DNA of 64,000 nt, taken from contig NZ_JADJNN010000006.1 in the NCBI RefSeq assembly GCF_016714285.1, positions 133,460 through 197,459 of the forward strand. The letters are read 5' to 3'. Below are positions 33,160 through 41,185 of the stretch, in pieces; the first letter of the stretch is position 1; every line of letters begins with the position of its first letter. The notes below the pieces were generated by a model. The model was not told the origin of the DNA and made no database searches. It saw only the letters and a program-made list of their open reading frames with translations. This DNA comes from Nannocystis sp. Its GTDB lineage: Bacteria; Myxococcota_A; Polyangia; Nannocystales; Nannocystaceae. The translations under genes were made by a program, and so were the position numbers.

Positions 33160-34533
33160 ATGCCCGGCGTCGTCATCCGCAACGGAACCATCGTCACCGC
33201 CCTCGACCAGTACGTCGCCGACATCTACTGCGAGGACGGCAAGATCACCGCGATCGGTCCGTCACTGTCGGTGCCGCAGGGCAGCGAGGTCATCGACGCC
33301 TCCGGCCAGTACGTGTTCCCGGGCGGCATCGACGCCCACACCCACATGGAGCTGCCCTTCATGGGCACCGTCTCCGCCGACGACTTCTTCACCGGCACCG
33401 CCGCCGGGGTCGCCGGCGGCACCACCACGATCCTCGACTTCATCATCCCCAACCGCAACCAGAGCCTGCTCGCGGCCCGCGACTTCTGGATGAACAACGC
33501 CAAGAAGGCCGTCGCCGACTACGGCTTCCACATGGCCGTCACCTGGTACGGCGAGCAGGTCGAGAAGGAGATGCGCCAGGTCCACGCCGAGGACGGCATC
33601 AGCTCCTTCAAGGTCTTCATGGCCTACACCGGGGCCATCGGCGTCGACGACGACGAGATGATCGGCGTCATCGACACCGCCGCCAGCCTCGGCGCCCTGG
33701 TCACCGCCCACTGCGAGCACGGCCTCGCCGTCCAGGCGCTCCAGCGCAAGTTAGTCGCCGCCGGCAAGACCACCCCGCACTACCACGCCGAGAGCCGCCC
33801 CTCGTGGGTCGAGGGCGAGGCCACCAACCGCGCCATCATGCTGGCCAAGTGCGCCGGCCAGCCGATCTACATCGTCCACCTCACCTGCCGCGAGTCGATG
33901 GAGGCCGTCGCCCGCGCCCGCGCGGAGGGCCAGCTCGTCTACGTCGAGACCTGCCCGCAGTACCTCCTCCTCGACGACCGCGTCTACGACAAGCCCGACT
34001 TCGAGGGCGCCGCCTACGTCATGAGCCCGCCGATCCGCCCGATCGGCCACCAGGACGTGCTGTGGAGCGCCCTCGGCTGCGGCCTCATCCACACCGTCGC
34101 CACCGACCACTGCCCCTTCCGGCAACACGACCAGAAGCGCATGGGCCTCCACGACTTCACCAAGATCCCCAACGGCGCCGCCGGCATCGAGAACCGCATG
34201 CCGCTCATGTACACCTACGGCGTCGCCGCCGGCCGCCTCACCCTGCAGCAGTTCGTCGACACCTGCTGCACCCGCCCCGCCAAGATCTTCGGCCTCTACC
34301 CGCGCAAGGGCGCCATCCTCGTCGGCTCCGACGCCGACCTCTTCGTCTACGACCCCACCCCCCGCAGCACCATCTCCGCCGCGACCCACCGCCACAACTG
34401 CGACCGCAACATCTTCGAGGGCTTCGCCATCCAGGGCGCCGTCACCCACACCATCGTCGCCGGCCGCCTCCAATTCAAGCACGGCGACCTCCGCGTCGAA
34501 CGCGGCGCGGGTCGCTATCTCCATCGCACCTGA
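33160..34533 (+). CDS. Dihydropyrimidinase / D-hydantoinase
   Basis: 457 residues, amidohydrolase superfamily. It opens dihydrouracil (or hydantoins) to the N-carbamoyl amino acid. Binuclear metal motifs: GGIDAHTHMELPF (about 56-67), carbamylated Lys in SSFKVFMAYTG (about 150), TAHCEHG, IYIVHLTC and HTVATDHCPF (Asp about 315). The NG..V sequence and C-terminal GSDADLFVYDP are as in family members. It acts before the beta-ureidopropionase encoded directly upstream. No dihydropyrimidine dehydrogenase genes are in view. Confidence 0.92.
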   Translation: MPGVVIRNGTIVTALDQYVADIYCEDGKITAIGPSLSVPQGSEVIDASGQYVFPGGIDAHTHMELPFMGTVSADDFFTGTAAGVAGGTTTILDFIIPNRNQSLLAARDFWMNNAKKAVADYGFHMAVTWYGEQVEKEMRQVHAEDGISSFKVFMAYTGAIGVDDDEMIGVIDTAASLGALVTAHCEHGLAVQALQRKLVAAGKTTPHYHAESRPSWVEGEATNRAIMLAKCAGQPIYIVHLTCRESMEAVARARAEGQLVYVETCPQYLLLDDRVYDKPDFEGAAYVMSPPIRPIGHQDVLWSALGCGLIHTVATDHCPFRQHDQKRMGLHDFTKIPNGAAGIENRMPLMYTYGVAAGRLTLQQFVDTCCTRPAKIFGLYPRKGAILVGSDADLFVYDPTPRSTISAATHRHNCDRNIFEGFAIQGAVTHTIVAGRLQFKHGDLRVERGAGRYLHRT

Positions 34534-34677
34534 CCAGGAAGCCAACCTGACCTTCAGGACAGCCGAACGAGGCCCGAGTCCGCCGCCGCGATTGCCGTTT
34601 CCAGAACGAGACGACGGACAATGCGCGGTAATTCGTGATGTCCACGCGCGTCGCTGCATGCGACAGTCCGCGGGATC

Positions 34678-35700
34678 ATGACAACCCCGCGTGCTCGGCC
34701 CCTCTGGTCCCTCGTGCTCGTCCCCTGGCTGGGCCTCACGCCCCTCGCCACCGCGACCGCTGCAGCGCCGCAGCCCGCGACGTCGGCCCCGAGCACCCCG
34801 CCCGCGCCGCCGGTAGGACCACAGCCGGCCCCCGCCGCCGAGCCCGCGCCGCGCCACCGCCTCATCTACAGCAACACCCTGGTCGTCCGGGTCAACCCGC
34901 TCGGCCTCGAGGACCGCTTCGCCCTGATGTACCGCCGCCGCCTCAGCGCCCGCACCGGCAAGCTCTGGGACGACACCTACTTCGGCATCGGCATCACCCC
35001 GACCTTCGCCCCGACGATCACCCGCGTCGGCCCGACCGTGATGCTGGTCCCGCTGGCGATCCTCCAGCTGCGCGCCAGCTACTACTTCGTCGGCAACTAC
35101 GGCGGCCAGAGCTTCAAGCCCCACCCCTTCGACTCGCCCACCGACGACTACGGCCCCGCCACCATCAAGGCCCGCGCCGACGCCAAGCAGGGCATCAACA
35201 CCTACGGCGGCCAGGCCGAGCTCTCCGCCCTCTTCCAGGTCAAGTTCGGCCCGATCGCCCTCATCGACGAGGTGATCTTCTTCCGCAACATGATCAAGCT
35301 GCCCCCCGGCCAGGATGTCTACTACGACATCCGCCACGACATCCTGGCCCCCAACCAGGGCTGGTTCCTCAGCAACGACTCCAGCCTCGTCTACGTCAAC
35401 ACCAAGCTGCGCCTCAACGCCGGCGTGCGCGCGACCTACTACCACGTGTTCTATCCGGACGCGGCCTACGAACCCGGCGACGTCAAGAGCAACAGCAACA
35501 ACGACCACGCCCGCATCGGCCCGCTGATCTCCTACGCCTTCAAGGACCGCCCCGAACGCCGCTTCACCAAGCCCACCCTGTTCTTCGCCGCCCAGTGGTG
35601 GGTCAAGCACCGCTACCGCACCGGCCAGGAGGTCAGCCAGGCCCTGCCCATGTTCATCCTCGGCTTCTCCTTCACCGGCGAACTGTGGCGCCGGACGTAG
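34678..35700 (+). CDS. Secreted envelope protein, paralogue 1
   Basis: 340 residues; signal peptide ending about TATAAAPQ, a Pro/Ala linker to about residue 60, then a 280-residue domain of alternating strands (RHRLIYSNTLVVRVNPLG, LWDDTYFGIGITPTFAPTI, LQLRASYYFVGNYGGQSF, HRYRTGQEVSQALPMFILGF). The aromatic, alternating strands and final aromatic-containing strand (FILGFSFTGELW) suggest an outer-membrane beta-barrel, but this is inferred. Its neighbour at 35812 is about 60 % identical by eye through this domain, showing tandem duplication. No family recognised. Confidence 0.75.
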   Translation: MTTPRARPLWSLVLVPWLGLTPLATATAAAPQPATSAPSTPPAPPVGPQPAPAAEPAPRHRLIYSNTLVVRVNPLGLEDRFALMYRRRLSARTGKLWDDTYFGIGITPTFAPTITRVGPTVMLVPLAILQLRASYYFVGNYGGQSFKPHPFDSPTDDYGPATIKARADAKQGINTYGGQAELSALFQVKFGPIALIDEVIFFRNMIKLPPGQDVYYDIRHDILAPNQGWFLSNDSSLVYVNTKLRLNAGVRATYYHVFYPDAAYEPGDVKSNSNNDHARIGPLISYAFKDRPERRFTKPTLFFAAQWWVKHRYRTGQEVSQALPMFILGFSFTGELWRRT

Positions 35701-35741
35701 CCCGACCCGCAGCTCCGCACCATCGCAGGACCCAAAAGACC

Positions 35742-35755
35742 TGTCTCAAGAGACA
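35742..35755. repeat. Dispersed short palindrome between the paralogues
   Basis: TGTCTC-AA-GAGACA, perfect 6-bp arms, 42 bases after the stop of paralogue 1 and 56 before the start of paralogue 2. Same shape as the TGTCC sites, with T for C. Confidence 0.6.
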
Positions 35756-35811
35756 TACACGACATGACTTCGCTGTGTACGCACGAATGACGACGTGCGA
35801 CATTTGCTTCG

Positions 35812-37047
35812 ATGTTCCCCTCCTGGGCTCGCTGCTCCCTCTCCACACTCCTTTTCCTCCAACTCCTCGCCCCGGACGCCCACGCGCAGACACCGGCGGC
35901 ACCAGCGCCCACCGCCGCGCCGACAACCGCACCAGCCCCCACCGCCGCCCCCACACCGGCACCAGCACCAGCACCCGCGCCCACCCCCGCGCCCACCAGC
36001 GAACCTGTCCCTACGGCCAGCCCCGCCGAACCTGTCCCTACGGCCAGCCCCGCCGAACCTGTCCCATCGGCCAGCCCCAGCGAACCTGTCCCTGCGGCCA
36101 GCCCCGCCGAGCCGACCCCCACCGCCTCCGCCGCGATCCCTGGCATGCCCGACGACATGCCCGATGACGTCGCCGTCCCCAAGACCGCCGAGCTCCAGCC
36201 GCGTCACCGCATCATCTACGCCAACACCCTCGTCGCCCGCTTCAACCCGCTCGGCGTCGAGGACCGCGTCAGCTTCATGTACCACCGCCGCCTCACCACG
36301 CGGCACGGCAAGCTGTGGGACGACACCCACTTCGGCATCGGCCTCACCCCGAGCTTCGCGCCCTCGATCATCCGCCTCGGCGGCACGGCCGAGCTGGTCC
36401 CGCTGGCGATCCTCCACCTCAAGGCCAGCTACTACTTCATCTCCTACTTCGGCTCGCAGGAGTTCAAGGCCCACGCCTTCGACTCGCCCAACGACGACTT
36501 CAGCTGGGAGACGATCAAGGAGCGCTCCGAGGCCAAGCAGGGCCTCAGCACCTACGGCGGCCAGGCCGAGCTCAGCGCCCTCCTGCAGTTCAAGTTCGGC
36601 CCGATCGCCGTCCGCAACGAGCTGACCTTCTTCCACAACCTGATCAAGCTGCCAGGCAAGAACGACGTCTTCTACGACCTCCGCCACGACGTCATGGCCC
36701 CGGCCCAGGGCTGGCTGCTCGGCAACGACAGCGACATCCTCTACATCAACCAGAAGATCCGCCTCACCGCCGGCGTGCGCGCGACCTACTTCCACATGTT
36801 CTACCCGGACAGCGTCTACGAGCCCGGCGACGTCAAGAGCAACAGCAACGACCACGCCCGCGTCGGCCCGCTCATCGCCTACACCTTCAAGGACCGCCCC
36901 GCCAAGCGCTTCATGCGGCCCACGCTCTACTTGCTCGCCCAGTGGTGGGTCAAGCACCGCTACCGCACCGGCCAGGAGATAAACCAAGGCATCCCCCTGC
37001 TGGTGCTCGGCTTCTCCTTCACCGGCGAGCTGTTTAAAAAAGACTGA
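35812..37047 (+). CDS. Secreted envelope protein, paralogue 2
   Basis: 411 residues; signal peptide cut after AHA (PDAHAQT). Residues 27-125 form an Ala/Pro/Thr linker with repeats of EPVPTASPA. The last 285 residues align along their length with paralogue 1 (RHRIIYANTLVARFNPLG, LWDDTHFGIGLTPSFAPS, HRYRTGQEINQGIPLLVLGF). The extra linker length, not the barrel-like domain, makes the size difference. The function is unknown; the duplicates stand side by side on the same strand. Confidence 0.76.
   Translation: MFPSWARCSLSTLLFLQLLAPDAHAQTPAAPAPTAAPTTAPAPTAAPTPAPAPAPAPTPAPTSEPVPTASPAEPVPTASPAEPVPSASPSEPVPAASPAEPTPTASAAIPGMPDDMPDDVAVPKTAELQPRHRIIYANTLVARFNPLGVEDRVSFMYHRRLTTRHGKLWDDTHFGIGLTPSFAPSIIRLGGTAELVPLAILHLKASYYFISYFGSQEFKAHAFDSPNDDFSWETIKERSEAKQGLSTYGGQAELSALLQFKFGPIAVRNELTFFHNLIKLPGKNDVFYDLRHDVMAPAQGWLLGNDSDILYINQKIRLTAGVRATYFHMFYPDSVYEPGDVKSNSNDHARVGPLIAYTFKDRPAKRFMRPTLYLLAQWWVKHRYRTGQEINQGIPLLVLGFSFTGELFKKD
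35998..36118 (+). repeat. 30-bp tandem repeat, four copies
   Basis: Four near-identical units beginning GCGAACCTGTCCCTACGGCC encode EPVP(T/S/A)ASP(A/S) in the linker of paralogue 2. Each unit contains a half-palindrome CCTGTCCC. Copy number is expected to vary by slippage. Confidence 0.75.
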
Positions 37048-37058
37048 TCACCTCCCCC

Positions 37059-37985
37059 TCAGCGGGGGCCCGGCGCGCGCGTCAGCATCGCCGCGTAGAT
37101 CGCCCCCAGCGACAGCAAGGTCCCGCTGACCTCGTAGCCGCCGAACGGCTCGGCGAACACGACGACGCCCCAGATCGTCGCCAGCACCGGCTGCAGCAGC
37201 AACAGCAGCGAGCCGGTCGCCGCCGGCACGACCGTCATCCCCCGCGAGATCGCGACCCAGCCGCCGACGTGCGCGCCGACCCCGAGCAGCAAGAGCAGCC
37301 CGAGGTCGCGCCCCCCGGGCCACGGGATCGACTCGCCCGTGACCGCCGCCGCCGCGAACAGCAGCACCGCCGCCACCGCGCAGGTCACCCAGAGATTCGC
37401 CGCCAGCGACAGCCGCCGGACCTCACGCTGGCTCGCTCGCAGACACAGGTAGTAGCCCGCGTAGAACACCCCCGTCGCCAGCCCGAGCCCGATCCCATGC
37501 AAATGCAAGGGGCTCGCCGCGATCCCCGGGATCGCCAGCAACACCACCCCGAGCAGCGCCAACCCGGCGCACAGCGCCAGCCGCCAGCTGAGGCGCTCGC
37601 CGAGCAGCAGCGCCGACAGCAGCGCGACCCAGAACACCTGCGTGTTCGCCAGCAGCGTCGCCAGCCCGGTGCCCGAGAGCAGGATGCTGCGGTGCCACAC
37701 GTACAGATCGCCCGCGTAGCAAGCCCCCGCCGCGACCGCGTACAACCACGCCCGACCCGAGGCCCCCGTCGCCGCCGTCGCCGGCGTACGCCCGCGCGCG
37801 ACCACCACCCACGCCCCGAGAGCCGCCGCCGCGAAGCCGCAGCGGTACGCCCCGATCGCCGAGGGCCCGAGCGAGATCCACTTCACGAACAGCGCCGTCA
37901 CGCTGATCACCGCCGCCCCGATCGCCACCAGCGCCAGCGCCCGCCCGCGCGTCAGCGTGTCGTCCGATCGATCGCCCCCGGCCAT
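37059..37985 (-). CDS. EamA/DMT-family membrane transporter
   Basis: 308 residues from ATG 37985 with ten hydrophobic helices in two halves of five, the EamA (drug/metabolite transporter) plan. Seen: VISVTALFVKWISLGPSAIG, YRCGFAAAALGAWVVVARG, LANTQVFWVALLSALLLGER (the conserved end of the first half) and GSLLLLLQPVLATIWGVVVF with AEP in the second. Such proteins export or exchange small metabolites. The frame continues far upstream, but that part is antisense to the acetyltransferase and methyltransferase genes. Confidence 0.88.
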   Translation of the reverse strand: MAGGDRSDDTLTRGRALALVAIGAAVISVTALFVKWISLGPSAIGAYRCGFAAAALGAWVVVARGRTPATAATGASGRAWLYAVAAGACYAGDLYVWHRSILLSGTGLATLLANTQVFWVALLSALLLGERLSWRLALCAGLALLGVVLLAIPGIAASPLHLHGIGLGLATGVFYAGYYLCLRASQREVRRLSLAANLWVTCAVAAVLLFAAAAVTGESIPWPGGRDLGLLLLLGVGAHVGGWVAISRGMTVVPAATGSLLLLLQPVLATIWGVVVFAEPFGGYEVSGTLLSLGAIYAAMLTRAPGPR

Positions 37986-38069
37986 CGGCGACGCGTGTAC
38001 ACCCGCCGTCCGCCGCGGTCCAGATGCCGCTCGCTCGCCCGCGCAGCGGCGCGCGACCCTTGCCCGGTG

Positions 38070-38588
38070 ATGCTGCTCCGCCCGGCGACCCTGCACGACC
38101 TGCCCGCGCTCCACGGCATCGAGCGCTCGGCGACCGAGCTCTACTACGAGGCCGGCTTCTCGCCCGCGCAGATCGACCCGCGCAGCGAGGCCGAGATACG
38201 CCAGCTGCTCAAGTACACCACCGTGCTGCTCGCCTGCGACGACGACCTCCCGATCGGCTACGCCAGCTACTACACCCGCGGCCCCTTCCTCCACCTCGAG
38301 GAGATCGCCGTCCACCGCGAGCACCGACGTCGCGGCGTCGGCCTCGCGCTGGCCCGCCAGGCCCTCGCCGCCGCCCAGGCCGACCCGCAGTGCACCCACG
38401 TCTCGCTGGTCGCCTACCGCCGCGCCCGCTGGGCGATCGCCCTCTACACCCGCCTCGGCTTTGACTTCCTCGACCCCGCCAGCGCCCCCCCGCAGGCCGA
38501 GCTGCTGCAGGAGATCGTCGCCATCGAGGCCGCCGCCGGACTCGCCAGCGAGTGCCGCGTCGCCATGATCCGCCCCGCCCTGCGCTGA
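38070..38588 (+). CDS. GNAT-family N-acetyltransferase
   Basis: 172 residues. It starts MLLRPATLHDLPALHGIERS and carries the acetyl-CoA-binding loop REHRRRGVGLALARQALAAA (about 90) with VSLVAYRRARWAIALYTRLG before the final strand, all typical of GNAT enzymes. Substrate unknown. GTG 38067 directly upstream is an alternative start. The end of the gene is contained in a 63-bp direct repeat. Confidence 0.85.
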   Translation: MLLRPATLHDLPALHGIERSATELYYEAGFSPAQIDPRSEAEIRQLLKYTTVLLACDDDLPIGYASYYTRGPFLHLEEIAVHREHRRRGVGLALARQALAAAQADPQCTHVSLVAYRRARWAIALYTRLGFDFLDPASAPPQAELLQEIVAIEAAAGLASECRVAMIRPALR

Positions 38589-38668
38589 GTACGACGCGTC
38601 GCCACAGGCCGCCGCCGGACTCGCCAGCGAGTGCCGCGTCGCCATGATCCGCCCCGCCCTGCGCTGAG
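38527..38668 (+). repeat. 63-bp direct repeat at the 3' end of the GNAT gene
   Basis: 38527-38589 and 38606-38668 are identical over 63 bases (start AGGCCGCCGCCGGACTCGCC), with a 16-base spacer. The second copy repeats the last codons of the acetyltransferase with its stop, but has no gene before it. The methyltransferase GTG follows 13 bases after the second copy. Confidence 0.85.
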
Positions 38669-38669
38669 C

Positions 38670-38675
38670 TACCCT
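38670..38675 (+). promoter_or_regulatory. Candidate -10 hexamer (TACCCT)
   Basis: TACCCT ends 6 bases before GTG 38682; no Shine-Dalgarno. Same geometry as other leaderless candidates. Confidence 0.3.
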
Positions 38676-38681
38676 GCCCGT

Positions 38682-39590
38682 GTGCGACGCGACGCCCACG
38701 AGCAGAACCGCCGGTCCTGGAACCTCGTCATCCCGGCCCACGACAGCCACAAGCGCGACCAGGCCGCCTTCCTGCGCGCCGGCGGCCACACCCTGTTCCC
38801 CGACGAGCTCGCCCTGCTCGGCGTCGATACCGCCACATGGCCCGAGAACCATGTCCCTCCGGACATGTCCCCCGAGACAGGCCCGCTCGCCGGCCTCGAT
38901 CTCCTGCACCTGCAGTGCAACGTCGGCCAGGACACGCTCTCGCTCGCCCAGCTCGGCGCCCGCGTCACCGGCGTCGACATCAGCGACGAGGCGATCGCCC
39001 GCGCCACCGCCCTCGCCGCGGCCGCCGGGCTCCCGGCGAGCTTCATCCGCGCCGACATCTACGACTTCCTCGCCGCCGCGACGCCCCGCTTCGACCTCGC
39101 CTTCGCCAGCTACGGCGCCCTGCCCTGGCTGTCCGACCTCGAGCTCTGGGCCGCCGGCGTGGCCGCGAGCCTGCGCCCCGGCGGCCGCCTCGTCCTCCTC
39201 GAGTTCCACCCGATCGCCTTCATCTTCGACGAGCAGCTGCGCCCCGCCTACCCCTACTTCGGCCGCGGCCAGCCCACCGTCAACCAGACCGGCGTCGGCG
39301 ACTACGTGGCCGCCTCCGGCCCGCTGCTCGCCCCCTCCGGCTGGCAACCCGGCGTCGCCGACTTCCACAACCCCGAGCCCTGCCACGAGTTCCAGTGGAC
39401 CATCGCCGACTGGGTCAGCGCGGTGCTCCGCGCCGGCCTGGTCCTCGAGCAGCTGCGCGACTACCCCCACGCCAACGGCTGCCAGATCTTCGACAACATG
39501 CGCCCCCTCCCCGGCCGCCGCTTCGCCATGCCCCCCGGCGCCCCCGACCTCCCGCTCATGTGCGGCCTGGTCGCCCGCAAACCCCGCTGA
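38682..39590 (+). CDS. Class I SAM-dependent methyltransferase
   Basis: 302 residues from GTG 38682. Motif I LDLLHLQCNVGQDTLSLAQL (about 68-87) with GARVTGVDISDEAI is the SAM-binding fold of the family close to HLQC(H/N)xGQD methyltransferases. FDLAFASYGALPWL, RPGGRLVLLEFHP and the C-terminal PLMCGLVARKP follow. Substrate unknown. An insert VPPDMSPETGP before motif I is encoded by two overlapping copies of the dispersed palindrome (38852-38880). The MMSA gene follows after 81 bases. Confidence 0.87.
   Translation: MRRDAHEQNRRSWNLVIPAHDSHKRDQAAFLRAGGHTLFPDELALLGVDTATWPENHVPPDMSPETGPLAGLDLLHLQCNVGQDTLSLAQLGARVTGVDISDEAIARATALAAAAGLPASFIRADIYDFLAAATPRFDLAFASYGALPWLSDLELWAAGVAASLRPGGRLVLLEFHPIAFIFDEQLRPAYPYFGRGQPTVNQTGVGDYVAASGPLLAPSGWQPGVADFHNPEPCHEFQWTIADWVSAVLRAGLVLEQLRDYPHANGCQIFDNMRPLPGRRFAMPPGAPDLPLMCGLVARKPR
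38852..38880. repeat. Two overlapping dispersed palindromes inside the methyltransferase gene
   Basis: TGTCC-CTCC-GGACA (38852-38865) is followed directly by TGTCCCCCGAGACAG. They encode the variable segment just before SAM motif I. Confidence 0.6.
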
Positions 39591-39671
39591 GCGACGCCGG
39601 TCGACGACTCATGCGGCGAGCAAGAGCTCTAGCCACCCGCCCCTCATCGGCAGTAAAACCCTCCAGCCGCC

Positions 39672-41171
39672 ATGCCATCGCCCGCCCCGCCGTTCCCAGC
39701 GCGCAGCCACGACTTCGCCCCCTACGCCCCCTGCCCCAACTGGATCGCCGGCGCCTGGACGCCCGCCGCCTCGGGCGAGACCCTCCCGGTCTACAACCCG
39801 CGCCACGCCGAGGTCATGGGCCACGTCGCGCTGTCCGGCGCCGCCGACGTCGCCCGCGCCGTCGCGGCCGCCAAGGCCGCCTTCCCCGCGTGGCGCGACA
39901 CCCCGCTCAAGGAGCGCGTCCAGGTCCTGTTCCGCCTCAAGGCCCTCATGGAGCGCGACCTCGACGAGCTCGCCTGGCTCGTCTCGCACGAGAACGGCAA
40001 GGTCCTCCCCGAGGCCAAGGGCGACGTGCTCAAGGGCATCGAATGCCTCGAGTTCGGCCTCTCCCTCGAAAACATGGCCCAGGGCGAACAGCTCGACGTC
40101 AGCCGCGGCATCAACTGCAGCACCACCCACGAGCCCCTCGGCGTGTGCGCCGGCGTCGTCCCCTTCAACTTCCCCGTGATGGTCCCGCTGTGGATGCTCC
40201 CGCAGGCGCTCGCGGCCGGCAACACCTTCGTCCTCAAGCCCTCCGAGGTCGTCCCCTACGGCGCCCTCAAGCTCGCCAGCCTGCTGCAGGAGGCCGGCCT
40301 CCCCGACGGCGTGTTCAACACCGTCAACGGCAGCCAGCCCGCCGTCGAGGCGCTCGTCGACCACCCGGACGTCAAGGCGATGGCCTTCGTCGGCTCCACG
40401 AAGGTCGCCAAGCTCCTCTATGCCCGCGGCGCCGCCCTCGGCAAGCGCATGCTCTGCCTCGGCGGCGCCAAGAACCACCTCCTCGTCGTCCCCGACGCCG
40501 ACCCCGAGCTCACCGCGACCACCGTGGTCGCGTCCGCCTACGGCTGCGCCGGCCAGCGCTGCATGGCCGCCTCGCTCATGATCGCCGTCGGCGAGATCCA
40601 GCCGATCATCGACCAGATCGCCAGCATCACCCGCAAGCTCAAGCTCGGCGAGGACATGGGCCCCGTCATCTCGAGCGCCGCCGTCGACCGCATCCACCGC
40701 TACATCGACGGCGCCGAGCAGCTCGGCGCGAAGGTCCTGGTCGACGGCCGCCGCGTCGCCGCACCAGGCGGCAAGGGCTGGTGGGTCGGCCCCACGATCC
40801 TCGACCACGTCCGCCCCGAGATGCCCGCCGGCTGCGAGGAGATCTTCGGCCCGGTGCTCTCGATCATCCGCGCCCGCAGCGTCGACGAGGCGATCGCCAT
40901 CGAGAACGCCAGCCCCTACGGCAACGCCGCCTCGATCTTCACCAGCTCCGGCGCCGTCGCCCGCCACTGCATCGAGCGCTTCCAGGCCGGCATGTGCGGC
41001 GTCAACGTCGGCGTCCCCGTGCCCCGCGAACCGTTCGGCTTCGGCGGCTGGAACGACAGCCTGTTCGGCCAGGGCGACCTCACCGGCTACGACGGCTTCC
41101 GCTTCTGGACCCGCCCGCGCAAGCTCACCTCGCGCTGGTCCCTCAGCAAAGACGCCACCTGGATGTCCTGA
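39672..41171 (+). CDS. mmsA: CoA-acylating methylmalonate/malonate-semialdehyde dehydrogenase
   Basis: 499 residues, aldehyde dehydrogenase superfamily, MMSA branch. It oxidises malonate or methylmalonate semialdehyde to acetyl- or propionyl-CoA with NAD+ and CoA. Typical: NWIAGAWTPAASGETLPVYN, GVCAGVVPFNFPVMVPLWML, KALCLGGAKNH-like RMLCLGGAKNHLLVVPDAD, catalytic Cys in AGQRCMAAS (about 297) and the MMSA-specific lack of a general-base Glu (GGAKNH replaces ELGGK). It directly precedes the aminotransferase gene, so beta-alanine or valine-type amino acids would be the source of its substrate. Confidence 0.92.
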   Translation: MPSPAPPFPARSHDFAPYAPCPNWIAGAWTPAASGETLPVYNPRHAEVMGHVALSGAADVARAVAAAKAAFPAWRDTPLKERVQVLFRLKALMERDLDELAWLVSHENGKVLPEAKGDVLKGIECLEFGLSLENMAQGEQLDVSRGINCSTTHEPLGVCAGVVPFNFPVMVPLWMLPQALAAGNTFVLKPSEVVPYGALKLASLLQEAGLPDGVFNTVNGSQPAVEALVDHPDVKAMAFVGSTKVAKLLYARGAALGKRMLCLGGAKNHLLVVPDADPELTATTVVASAYGCAGQRCMAASLMIAVGEIQPIIDQIASITRKLKLGEDMGPVISSAAVDRIHRYIDGAEQLGAKVLVDGRRVAAPGGKGWWVGPTILDHVRPEMPAGCEEIFGPVLSIIRARSVDEAIAIENASPYGNAASIFTSSGAVARHCIERFQAGMCGVNVGVPVPREPFGFGGWNDSLFGQGDLTGYDGFRFWTRPRKLTSRWSLSKDATWMS

Positions 41172-41185
41172 ACATAAGGCCCACC

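Noticed and set aside
37059..39470. 803-codon minus-strand frame
   Set aside because: Only the 37059-37985 part is protein-like (EamA); the rest is antisense to the GNAT and methyltransferase genes.
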